From Phytoseiulus persimilis (Eukaryota > Arthropoda > Arachnida > Mesostigmata > Phytoseiidae), in assembly GCA_037576195.1 (NCBI GenBank), contig CM075101.1, positions 18,848,001 through 18,912,000 on the forward strand: a stretch of 64,000 bases of DNA, given 5' to 3'. Made by a program: the position numbers and the translations under genes. The notes beneath the pieces were generated by a model. That model was not told where the DNA came from. It made no database searches and worked only from the letters and a program-made list of their open reading frames with translations. Of the stretch, positions 21,518 to 31,720 are shown in pieces (the first letter of the stretch is position 1; each line of letters starts with the position of its first letter).

Positions 21518-23715
21518 TTTGGAACCAGGGGATGCAAACACGTCATGCGAATATTTATGTAACTCCATGGAATGAATATCAGGAGACGTAAGCGAGTGAT
21601 TGACGAAAATGTCGCGTCAGCTTGCGCATCCCACTCCCACGGTTGAGGAGGCGTCTTTCGAAACCTCTCGCTCGGAGTAGGCGAGTGAGAGAGTTAGGCG
21701 ATCAACCCGTTCGAGAGCTTCGCTGGGTCTCGTCGGGGTTCGATCACCGCCGCTGAAGCTAGCCGCTGTCTTAGCTCCAGCCGTTCCGTTCGATGTTTGT
21801 TTGAAACCTCGATCCGTGAGCAGAGCTCCGAACAGTTGATGAAATTCATCTATCAGAGGCAGAGGTTCTCCGAAATATCGAAAATTTCGAACCTCAACTT
21901 GCATATTGCAACACTGAGGATCAGGTTGTGGAAGCTCATGCCTATCACACGTCGTTCAGCAGTCGTACGGGAACCCGAGTTTCCTGATGTTCGGATGTGA
22001 TCTCCTCTCTTCATCAACTGGCTTTCAAAAAGGGGATCCTCTCCGAACGGGACTGTTCGGTCTTGGAAACCGTTCATCGAGGCACCCTTCGATGCGTGGT
22101 ACCTGGACGACGGGTTCTGGGTGAACCGATCGGGGACCCCAGTCCGCGACGTCCGGTGAAATCGATCCCGTGAAATCATCCAACCATGGAGGGCGACCCC
22201 CTCTCCGAAAGATGACGGAGCTCCCCCCCCCCCCCGGCTGAATTTCGGTCACGGCGGCCTCTCTGAACCTCCTGAGCGCTCCGCTGTTGCCCAACGCAAT
22301 GCCTGAGTCCGTCGGTGTGTTGATCCACAGGGTCTGGGCTATGCGAGAGCGTCTCCCGTTGGTTGGCGCCCACCAGGGCCTTTCCTTGCTTTGGTCATCC
22401 TCTCCCGCCAGCCGAATCCAGTATCTGATAAGGAACACCGAGGTCACTGAGTCTCTGGAATTTCTGTTCAGTCTTCGACTCTTTGCCCGTGAGCGTTCCC
22501 AGGCTTGTCTTCAAACCTCGAAGGGTTGCCTTGACCTCTCTTTAGTGCTCGCATCGGATACAGGCACGTCTCGACGAACTCGAGATGAAGGCTTTGTTCT
22601 CCTTGCTCCTCCTGCTTTCCCAACTAACGGAGTCTAAAGAAACTCTCGCTCTCCATCCCTCCGGAATTCTGGCTTCCCGTGATAGGTAACAAGACTGAAT
22701 TGTCTCCTCGTGGAGGTTACGAGAGGAAGTTCTTCGATTGCTCATGTTTCATTTAGCTGCCTCGGCAAGCTATCACTTTGATTCAGCGCCTTCGATTGAA
22801 TGGATGATCTCACATCCAAGAGCTAGAGCCGATGACGCCTATGATGCCCACTCGCGCAAGGCAGCCTGTGCAAACCACATCATGATGTTCCATCATATCT
22901 ACGATCATCATCGATGACTCACACTTCAAAGCCGCTATCAGAGACGTTTGTTTCTTTGAGCTTTGCAGCACGACTCCGCTGGGCGGCCACTCGCTCCACT
23001 CTCAAAATACGATACCCTGCCGCTCGACGGAGCTCGTGAAATGAGCTTTATGACTGCCCCATGCACCGCTTCAGACTCCGCGCTGCACTTATTAGCACGA
23101 AGTTTGGAGCGAATCTCGACAATGCCAACTCCCCAGCCGCTCCTTCTACCGTGCAAGCAAGGACAGCACTCGTTGTCGGGTTTGTTTGCCAAGGGAAATT
23201 CTCCATCTCTTCCGAAGGAATACTCAGAAATCTGGATAAGGTTTCCATCAGAAACCTAGAGGCGGATCCTATACATGGTTGCCAGGAAGCAAGTTCAAGC
23301 ATCTAGTATTTTTCCGTTCCAGGTCATTCGCGTGCGCAAACTTACGATCATATACTGGAGGCGGTGGGTTCAAGGTCACCACAAAACTTGTCCAAACAAG
23401 TCGATTTTTCTCAGCACCGGATGCTCTCGCTATTGTGGACCCACATGAAACAAGAACGGGAACTGTAGTGATTCCATCACTGGGTAACGAACCAACACAG
23501 GTGGACCTTAGCCGCTCTCCTCGTGGGAATTTACATTCGCGGCTCGGAAAACCAGGAAGGTTGGTGTTGGTTTCTGATGTCTCCCGCCGATGCCTCGAGA
23601 ACAAAATGGAGGAACGCGCTACAGAGCAGCTCCTTGTTCCATGAATGTGGGATTCGGCATGCGCAGACTTGTCACAAGTCAGAACCGGGGAGTCGGTCGT
23701 TCCTCCCGATCAGGG

Positions 23716-23750
23716 CCGTAGCTAGGCGACGGCACTTCGCCTAGCTACGG
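23716..23750. repeat. Perfect 14 bp inverted repeat with 7-base loop
   Basis: CCGTAGCTAGGCGA, seven bases, then TCGCCTAGCTACGG. It is preceded by CAGGG, so the left arm reads CAGGGCCGTAGCTAGG, a sequence resembling the termini of several arthropod DNA transposons. It may be two abutting ends of a deleted element. Confidence 0.8.
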
Positions 23751-24139
23751 AACTTGGAGATTCCGAGGCTCCGCCCTCCCCCCCACCTTCAGGGTTTCGA
23801 AAAACTCTAGTGCGTGACCTCGTGCAGCCGAATCTGCCAGAACTTTAGCGCGGAGTGTTGCCAACCTATTATTTCATTTCCATCCGCCGAGCTCTGAAGT
23901 TTGCAAGTTCACGTGAGGCTTCCAATACGTCGATGCTACCAGACGGCTCGGTATCAACGGACAGGCTCGCGAGATTTCACACGAAAATCCCTCAAGATTG
24001 TTTTGAAAGTTTCTTTCACTCGACTTCGAACTCTTCCTCGTTTATATAGAGATTGTTAGATTCTGTACATCTGGTTCGTGGTTTATTAGATCTGATTTTT
24101 ACGAATCAGTCTTTCAATTCAGCCGCGAGTTTGCTCAGA

Positions 24140-24390
24140 ATATTTTTTTTTGTTGAGTTCCCATGCTTCGAGGAGTCGCTGTATGGTCTTCTCCAATGTA
24201 TGGTCCAGCTCCCTGAAAGAGGAGAGCAGCGAGGTAATCATTGGTGAAGCAGAGTTCATTCCATCCGCAGATCACATGGGCCAGTGTTTCAGGGCGAACT
24301 CCACATCGGTCGCAGAATGTGCCTGGTCAGTCTTCTATAGGATCAACTGTGTCAGCTCCTCTGAAGATTCACTCTCCGCCTCGATGAAAT
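24140..24390 (-). pseudogene. LINE zinc-knuckle fragment
   Basis: The minus-strand reading gives TFCDRCGVRPETLAHVICGW, then NELCFTNDYLAALL. The CxxC.....ETxxHV..xC spacing is that of the C-terminal zinc knuckle of many non-LTR retrotransposons. A stop lies a few codons upstream and the frame is lost downstream near 24,180. No reverse transcriptase was found beside it. Confidence 0.5.
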
Positions 24391-25199
24391 GAGCGGAAGA
24401 TTGGACTACGCTGTTATGGGATTCACCGACTCTCACCAAGCGAAGTATCTCGCTCATGTCATCTCCTGGCGTGATGTCACAGGCCATTCAGAAATATCCA
24501 GCTTCAGCCCCCCGCATCGAATTTTCTCCCGAATATGGTTTCCTAGGTGAGCGATTATTTCATTTCGAATCGTTTGCGACATGTGGCACACTCCCGTCCA
24601 CTTCCTAGCGTCATTTGCGCAACACTGGGATGCCGGCGTTCTCAAATAACCCGATGATCCAAGCACAGTACTGGGAGGGAGACTCCGGAGGCTTCACCTG
24701 AGTTTGAAGAATGTGTTTCTCGTTCGAGATCTTGATGAGGGGAAGGTCTCCATGAAGCGGAATGAAGGGATGCACTCCAATTGACAAAACCGCCAGATCG
24801 CTTGTATCGATCTCCAACTAGTTTGCGAGAAGTGTCGTTATTGGTTAAAATGCAGCTTTTCCTGGCATAACGTGTTGGAATGAAACGCCACCGCTCTCGA
24901 CCTCCCACCAGCGGTACGAACGCAAATCCATTTATTTCGCTCTTCTGCATTTTCTAGCGAAGCCAGGCGGAATCGGGTGATTTGAAAAATTCCGGCTCGC
25001 TCGGAAAAAGAATCGCGCCTGAAAATGGTACCAAGAGCGTTCGAGGGCCACTTTGCCGCAGGTGATTCGGAACTTTCGGCGCAATGGGTCATTAATCGGC
25101 TCACCCTCAATGTGAAGCACCTGTCAGATGACGACAGCTCACAGGAAGCCCACATCGAGTTCGCTACGGATCACACCCTGGCAATGTGATGAGGAAGAA

Positions 25200-28100
25200 A
25201 TACATATGGAATTCCATCGCTCCGATAGGATTCACGACGCAGAGCACCGAAAACTTGATTTCAGAGGGTGGGGGAAGTTGTGGAGGGGGTTCCGGCGCGT
25301 ACGTGGCTCGGTTTCTCACTGTTGACAACTTGAGAGAAATTCTTCTCCGGCAACAGTAGAAAATTCACCCTTTCTTCGTTCGCGTCACGGAACCGGGGGA
25401 GTCGAGTCTCCGAATCTCAACTTATCACAGTAATCGGAATAGTTCTTTCGCATCTCTTCGGAACAACAACGGGAGTTGACCTCCAATATGTTCGACTGGA
25501 TCGCTCGCTCCAACTATTCCTCAACGCAAAGTTACCTGAATCCAGAGTGCAACGACGGAGGCTCCTGGAGACTGCTCGAAGGCCACGAAATTTCACCGCT
25601 GACGTATTCCATTCGAGAATTCCATTGAAATTGCGCTCACTAAATCATGACTCGCTTCAAACGCTTCCCCAAGAGTTGAAATATTTGGGGTCACTGCGAG
25701 TTTGTATTCTGACATTTTCGCTCATCGATGGCGAACTCTTGAGGGACTACTCAGCTCCTTCGAGCAGAGACGCTATCGGCACAGCCGAATCGCTGAGGAA
25801 CAGTTCGAAGGATTGAATTGGAGAAATGAAGCCCGGCATCCTCGGGAGGCCACTCATGCGTTGTTCCGACTCGATCTCACCGGTCGTTTCAACTCTGGAA
25901 CTTGACTGTATTGGACGGAGTTCCATGATTTGTTTTCAATTATTGGGCAATAAAAATTGTGGGGTCTGCAGCCCCCAACTAGCCAGTACACCCAGCCTTT
26001 TCTTTTTTATAGACGCCATTATGCACATTCCAAATGTTGCCGAGGTCTGTCTGCATCCTCACGGGTCTCATAATTTGGCGTTTGTCCAAGCCCGAACACT
26101 TGTGAAAGTACAATACAGACAGTTGGCACCTGCCTAAGCGGCGCCCAGCAACTTCATCATGTGTCCTCCGCGGACAGTTAACCTTGCTCTGAACCATGTT
26201 TTATACGCGAGCTGGTTGCGGACTCCGAGATCTTGGAGCCCAGAGAGAGCCCCTCCGTAAAAATCGGAAGGACCGCGCGGAACGTCTAGGATACATTAGG
26301 ACCAGAGAATGCGGTTACGTCATGCGAATATTTATATAACTCTATGGAATGAATATGAGGCGACGTGAGCGAGTGATTGACGAGAATCTCGCGTTAGCGT
26401 GCCCATCCCACCCCCACAGTTGAGGAGGCGTCTTTCGAAACCTCTCGCCCGGAGTTGACGAGAGAGAGAATTAGGCGATCAATCCGCTCGAGAGCTTCGT
26501 CCGGTCTCGTCGGGGTTCAATCACCGCCGCGGCAACTATCGGCTGTCGCAGCTACAGCCGCTCGATGATTGTAGGAAACCGTGATCCGGGAGCAGGGCTC
26601 CGAAGAGTTGATGAAATTCATCTATCAGAGGTAAAGGTTCTTCGAAATAACGAAAATTTCGAAGCAAATCCGTGGCTGGTCTTCCCGGCCTTGTCGACCC
26701 TCGATTCGATGACGAAATCGAATGTTCGCTCTCTTCGACTCTATCCTGATCGATTCGTGCTGCCTTTCTGGTGGGCGGGAAGAACTCCACCTTGCACAAA
26801 GTCTGGTCTGGCTCACCACGGGCCGCAAGGTTGAGCAAGTGTGATCAGAACCCTGAACGAGCCTGCAATCACGACCTCCCAGACAAAGGAATCAGCAGAT
26901 TCTCCGAAGGCGACGACAAAGATGGAGTAGGTGCTGCAAATGATTCCGCCCACCCGAGTACTTTTTCGCGGAAAATGAGGATCTCATCCTGCACAAGATC
27001 TGGAAAGAAGGATTCGTTGGTCCGTCCTACCGTGTGCTCGCCCACTCTCCGCGAGATCGCGGTGTAACTTTCATGTTGCAGCAGGGAGGATCAGATTAAG
27101 GAAGCTCTTGCCGGTCATCAACCGGAGTCCTTCTCGTACCGCATTCTTGATGCTGGACTTCAGAAATGCTTTCGACTGACTTCTCAGATATCACCTTCTC
27201 CGAGTCGTGCTCCGACCTACCACACATCGTTCAGCAGTCGTACGAGAACCCGAGTTTCCTTATGTTCGGATGTGATCTCCTCTCATCATCAACTGGCATT
27301 CAACAAGGGGATCCTCTCGCACCGGGACTGTTCGGTCTTGGCAACTGTCCATCGAATCACCCTCCGTGTCGAAGATTCCGAGCATTTTCCATACTACAAG
27401 GCGCCTGAGCATCAGGATTCTGGGTGAAACGATCAGGGATCCAATTCCGAGACGTCCGGTGAAATCAATGCCGTGAAATCATACAACCATGGAGGAAGAC
27501 CCCTTTCCGAGAGATGACGGAGCACCCCCCCCCCAGCGGTATTTCGGGCACGGCGTTCACTCTGAATCTCCTCGGCGTTCCGCTGTTGCCCGACGCAATG
27601 CCGAAGTCCTCCGGTGTGTTGACAAACAGGATCTGGGTTGGGCGAGAGCTTCTCCCGTTGAATGGCGCCCACCAGGGCCTTTCCTTGCTTCGGTCATCCT
27701 TGCCCGCCAGCCGAATCCAGTATCTGATAAGGACCACCGACCTCATTGAGTCTCTGGAATTTCTGTTCAGTCTTCGGCTCTTGTCCCGTGAGCGCTCCCA
27801 GGCTTGTCTCCAAACTTCGAAGGATGCTCTTGGCCTCACTTCCGTGGTGTCCGTGGCGGGACCGGCCGTTGTCTCTTCCATGATCGGCGTTCCGTGAAGT
27901 TATCCGCTCTCGCGCCGAAGAACGGCAAGCTGGACTCACAATGGGTTCGCATGCACGAGGTCCACAACATCTCCCACGAGTCCTTGGTGGGCGACATTTC
28001 CGACGTTCAGGGCAGAACATTTTTTTTGGTGGGGGTTTCGGTGAATGCCTGGTGCACATCCACTGCTGTGACCATACAGCTAAAGTGAGATTTGCAACTT

Positions 28101-28704
28101 CACCAAACACCGTGTTTCTCTTCGGGTCGGAAACCAGCCGAGCAATTACTTCGAAGAATCCGCCGGCCGGAAAACAGTGACTGGCTACACGCCCTTCCGG
28201 CAAAGTTCCTTGGTACAAAGCTCGATGACCGTTTTGTCTGGATTTGCGTCGGGCTCCGTTTGGGTGTTTTGGTTGAGCCGCCCCGGTCCGTTTCGCACAC
28301 TCTTCGCCGGTCGTCGACCGAGGTTGCAAGACACCTAAGATGGCCGTACCTACCACTGAGGGATAGTTTTTAGGCTGGATGGTGCAATACAAGTATTGAT
28401 AGATGCGACTGAGCTAAAACACCGTCGATCCACGGAGACTTCTCCTCAGTCGTTGGCTGTTTTTTCCTCCGCTGAAGATGTTGATCTCTCGCCCGGAAGT
28501 CGACGAACTCCAGATGGAGCCTTTGTTCTCTTTGCGCCTCGTGCTTTCCCAACTAACGAAGTCCCGAGAAACTCTCGCTCTCTATTCCCCGGGAATTCTG
28601 ACTTTTCGTGATAGGAAACAAGTCTGAATTGTTTCCTCGTGGAGGTTACGAGAGGAAATTCTTCGGTTGCTCAGGTTTCATTTAGCTGCACCGGTAAGCT
28701 ACTA
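25200..28704 (+). mobile_element. Degraded LINE-like composite repeat, unit 6
   Basis: A block (25,210-25,900, shortened), block B (25,931-26,241), leader, then reverse transcriptase remnants. They are a finger piece (about 26,660-26,740), YENPSFLMFG and STGIQQGDPLAPGLFGLG (about 27,238-27,345), and the thumb piece GAHQGLSLLRSSLPASRIQY (about 27,665-27,725). The C-terminal DWLHALPAKFLGTKLDDRFV (about 28,180-28,240) closes it. No complete YLDDG box is left. The tail (28,400-28,690) matches 22,553-22,750 and is interrupted at 28,705 by the mariner element. Long minus-strand frames here and at 11,284-11,874 are antisense shadows. Confidence 0.75.
25931..26241 (+). repeat. Block B copy 6
   Basis: A-type flank; one change in the opening motif (TGTTTTCAATTATTGGGC). 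Confidence 0.8.
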
Positions 28705-29988
28705 TTAGGTAAGTCAAAAAGTTCGTAGCGTTTTTGATCCGACATTTTTGAAATTCCCGCGCTCCGCACAAGAGCCGCCTACTACAGTGGTTGTTCGTTT
28801 ACGTTCTTAGGCGGGCTCTAGAGTTCCTACCGGTGTATCGTTTCAGACTTTATCGTCGAGTTCGTAAAATCAGGAAGAATTTGCGATGGAGGACCAAAAG
28901 CAGCATTTTCAACACATAATGTTGTTCTGCTACCGCGAAGGCTTGAATGCAGCGAAGACCACTCGAAGAATATCTGCAGTTTATGGGGAGAATGCTCTTC
29001 AAAGTTCTACGGTTAGAAAGTGGTTTACCCGTTTCAAGGCTGAAAACTTTAATCTTGAAGATGAGCCCAGATCAGGACGACCACAAGTTGTGGAACCCGA
29101 TGAAATCATTAGCCTGGTAACTTCAAACCCCGGCCTGACCATCAAAGAAATTGAAGACTCGACGGGAGTTTCTCATGGAACCGTTTGGAATCGCCTCCAT
29201 CAAGCTGGCTTCTCAAACAAGAGGAATATCTGGCTGCCTCATGACCTCACCGATCGCCAGCTCGAAAGACGTGTGGATACAAGCCACACTCTTCTCCGGA
29301 AGAATGCCAATGAACCATTTCTGAAGAGACTGATAACCGGCGATGAAAAGTGGATACTCTACAGGAACGCTACGCAAAGAAAAAGCTGGGTCCCCAAAGG
29401 TTCACGGGCCGCAGCCGTCCCCAAACCCGAAATTCATCAAAAAAAAGTGATGCTGAGCTGTTGGTGGGACTGCAAGGGCGTTGTGTTTTTCGAGCTGCTC
29501 CCGCCGGGTCAGACCATCACCACCGAAGTCTACTGCAGGCAGCTTGAGGATTTGAAGACCGCAGTAGCAACAAAGCGCCCAGAATTGGCGAACAGATGGG
29601 GCGTCGTTTTTCAACATGATAATGCGAGACCCCACGTAAGTTTGCGCTCTCGGCAGAAATTGGCGGAGTTTGACTGGGATGTGCTGCCACACCCAGCTTA
29701 TAGTCCCGACCTTGCACCGTCAGACTATCACTTGTTCCGGTCTCTTCAAAACTCTCTTGATGGAGAAATATTCGAATCTTTGGAGGGTATAAAAAATCAC
29801 CTCAATCAGTTTTTTGGAAAGAAGGAAACCAAGTTCTGGGAGAAGGGAATCTTCGATTTACCTGACCGATGGGCGAAGGTCATAGAACAAAACGGCCAAT
29901 ATATCATTCAATAAAAAGACTCTTGTGTACAGGAATTCGGCTCTTGGAAAATAGGTAAAAAACGCTACGAACTTTTTGACTTACCTAA
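28705..29988 (+). mobile_element. Mariner transposon, structurally complete
   Basis: The terminal inverted repeats of about 31 bp begin TTAGGTAAGTCAAAAAGTTC at both ends, with a TA target duplication (28,703-28,704 and 29,989-29,990). The length is 1,284 bp, the usual mariner size. It sits inside the tail of LINE unit 6. The uninterrupted equivalent is seen near 12,175 and 22,760, where the CTTTGATTCAGC-like text runs on. Its uncorrupted termini and open gene, set against the decayed host repeat, mark it as one of the youngest insertions here. Confidence 0.95.
28886..29914 (+). CDS. Mariner transposase (D,D34D)
   Basis: A 342-residue transposase that cuts the element at its terminal repeats and inserts it at TA sites in the nucleus. 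Residues 1-115 hold two helix-turn-helix units: the first includes TVRKWFTRFKAENF, and a GRP linker (64-66) leads to the second, around TIKEIEDSTGVSHGTVWNRL. The mariner signature WLPHDLT is at 116-122. The catalytic triad is D153 (ITGDEKW), D245 (FQHDNARPH) and D280 (YSPDLAPSDYHLF), with 34 residues between the last two. Length and motif spacing equal those of active mariners, with no stop or frameshift. The start was chosen because it lies 180 bp inside the left terminal repeat and gives the full first helix-turn-helix. Activity cannot be judged from sequence alone. Confidence 0.95.
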   Translation: MEDQKQHFQHIMLFCYREGLNAAKTTRRISAVYGENALQSSTVRKWFTRFKAENFNLEDEPRSGRPQVVEPDEIISLVTSNPGLTIKEIEDSTGVSHGTVWNRLHQAGFSNKRNIWLPHDLTDRQLERRVDTSHTLLRKNANEPFLKRLITGDEKWILYRNATQRKSWVPKGSRAAAVPKPEIHQKKVMLSCWWDCKGVVFFELLPPGQTITTEVYCRQLEDLKTAVATKRPELANRWGVVFQHDNARPHVSLRSRQKLAEFDWDVLPHPAYSPDLAPSDYHLFRSLQNSLDGEIFESLEGIKNHLNQFFGKKETKFWEKGIFDLPDRWAKVIEQNGQYIIQ

Positions 29989-30100
29989 TACTTTGATTCA
30001 GCTCCTTCGATTGAATGGAGAATCTCACATTCAAGAGCTAGAGCTGATCAATATGATGCCCATAAATGAAGCCTATGACGCCCGAAGGGGAAGGTTCTGA

Positions 30101-31360
30101 ATAGAACAACTCCGATCGCAACCAGATAGACTACGATCAGTTGGCCCACCAGAGACATGAAAAACAGCTGATGAAACTTTTCCCAATGGACCGTCGTTTG
30201 CGAGGTGGAGCGCTCTCAAAACTTGGAATTCACCATGGGAGCCTGTCGGATTTGTGGGAGCCCAGGCCAAGCAAGCTCTGGAAGTCGTTGTGAGAGCTTC
30301 CTGGTACCAGGCCATGTCCTGGAGATCGCGTCACGCGACGCTGGTTCCACCGAAGCTCTGGTTTCATTGACGATTTTCCGCGACGAGACTCTGAACGCAT
30401 TTTTGAACTTAGAGATCCGAGAATGACTAGCCGTTTTGTCGTCAATGTTCAGCTAACATGTTTTGAATGGCCCACATACTTATGCTCCCATCGTGAATGA
30501 TCAGTCCATTTGCCCGCGAGACATCAAACATCTTCGGAGTGTTCGGATATCTTGATCGACCGATCCCTCCGAGTTCCCATTTGTTCTCTATGCAGTCTGA
30601 ACCTCGCGATATGGTTCGGTTGCTGTACAAGTGGGAATTCGTTCTGTATTGATCTGTACTCTGAGTTTGGGTTGGCATCAATGCAGTCCAAGATCCGACA
30701 GATTTGCTCGAGAGTGAACAGTCCTTGCGGTCCTGCCGTATCCAGGTCTTCGATCAGAGGCTCGTACTTGTCGCCATGGCCGTACGACTCGTTTTTGCTG
30801 GACTTCCTTAACCTCTACGGAATCTTTGTTCGCGAACTTCGTCAGCGTTGACACGACATCAGCCGCTGGTTTCTTCTCGATTTCCCGGGAATCTTCTCGA
30901 GCACTTGGGGCGATCTGCAAGGACTCCAGCTGTTGCTGGATCAGCGACACCCATGCATTGCCTATGATCGGGTTCACAGGGACTGCTTCAACGACTTTGT
31001 TAGTTTCGAGCAGGGATCGCACAGAAGCTCCAGCTAATGCCGCAGAAAAAGAACAGACCGCGCGTAGAGAGCAGATAACGTGAATATGAAAATGAAACCA
31101 GAGCTTTGGTGGAAGCAGCGTTGCGTTTCGCAATTTTCAGGACACGGCCCTGTACTAGAAACCTTTCACTACGATTTTCAGAGCTAGGCATGGCTTCTAC
31201 GAATCCGACAGGCCCCCGTAGGAGCCTATGTTGAATTTCAAGTTTTGAGGGCGCTCCGGCTCACAAACGGCGGCCCATTGGGAAAAGTTTCATCAGCCGT
31301 TTTCCATGTCACCAGTGAACCTACTGATCGCAATCTATCTGGTTGGAATTGTAGTTGTAC
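30101..31360. mobile_element. Element with roughly 280 bp inverted arms
   Basis: The left arm (30,101-30,380) is an inverted copy of 31,090-31,360 at high similarity: both contain CCATTGGGAAAAGTTTCATC, on opposite strands. The middle (30,390-31,080) is unique in the window except for its right side, which recurs beside a third arm copy at 40,020-40,425 (plus). It is inserted in the tail of LINE unit 6. No convincing target duplication was found. Either a long-TIR DNA element or a local inversion-duplication is possible. Confidence 0.55.
30678..31133 (-). other. Unrecognised reading frame inside the inverted-arm element
   Basis: A minus-strand frame of 151 codons. It opens with a hydrophobic stretch (FHFHIHVICSLRAVCSFSAA) that could be signal-like, then a polar, lysine- and glutamate-rich part (REDSREIEKKPAADVVSTLT). 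A second minus-strand frame starting near 30,810 overlaps its end and reads GDKYEPLIEDLDTAGPQGLF, then TLEQICRILDCIDANPNSEY. Both have protein-like composition, which suggests a broken or spliced gene carried by the element. No family was recognised. It could be a captured host gene fragment or the element's own gene. Confidence 0.35.
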
Positions 31361-31384
31361 AATTATTGTGAAACTCCGATCAGG

Positions 31385-31480
31385 TAGAGGCTTGGTGGAA
31401 GTCAACGAGACTTCTGTGCTCAGCAGTGAGTCCGAAAGGGGACTTCGGAAGTCTGAGAGGCAGCTGAGGCTTCAATGAGG
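31385..31480 (-). mobile_element. Fragment of the GG...CC-ended element interior
   Basis: CTTGGTGGAAGTCAACGAGA and the following bases match, in reverse orientation, the interior of the 12,894-13,271 element near 13,180-13,215. Confidence 0.55.
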
Positions 31481-31720
31481 ACAGCTTGAGATCGCGAAGA
31501 CGGTAACTTCTTGTGTACAGTTGAGGTTTACAAGCGCTGCGGAAACCTACAGTGCGCAACACGAATTCATCGACACATATTCTCTGTGGATGATTTCCGC
31601 ACTCGCTGGATAACGTAGTCAGTGTCGTCATAGGAAATCCACTTTGTGCAACAGACTTTGAGATTGTATCAACCGACCGAGAGAAACGAAGTTGAGGCTC
31701 AGGATCGAAAATTTTCCATA

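Larger units (their letters stand above)
18612..23300 (+). mobile_element. Degraded LINE-like composite repeat, unit 5 (near-twin of unit 1)
   Basis: Parallel to 223-3,450: the same A0/A blocks, block B (20,187-20,497) and leader, and a reverse transcriptase with the same internal deletion. Over 2,041-2,460 versus 20,138-20,559 I count about two differences by eye. It differs from unit 1 by a 958 bp transposon (20,560-21,517), by lacking the stretch at 740-1,060, and by running on past 22,530 into the LINE tail (22,540-23,290). The thumb motif VWAMRERLPLVGAHQGLSLL is at about 22,335-22,395. Not functional. Confidence 0.75.
23300..25127. other. Repeat-derived sequence between LINE units 5 and 6
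   Basis: No gene is supported here. The stretch holds a perfect hairpin at 23,716-23,750, a minus-strand LINE zinc-knuckle fragment (about 24,140-24,390) and unassigned sequence on either side. Confidence 0.5.
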
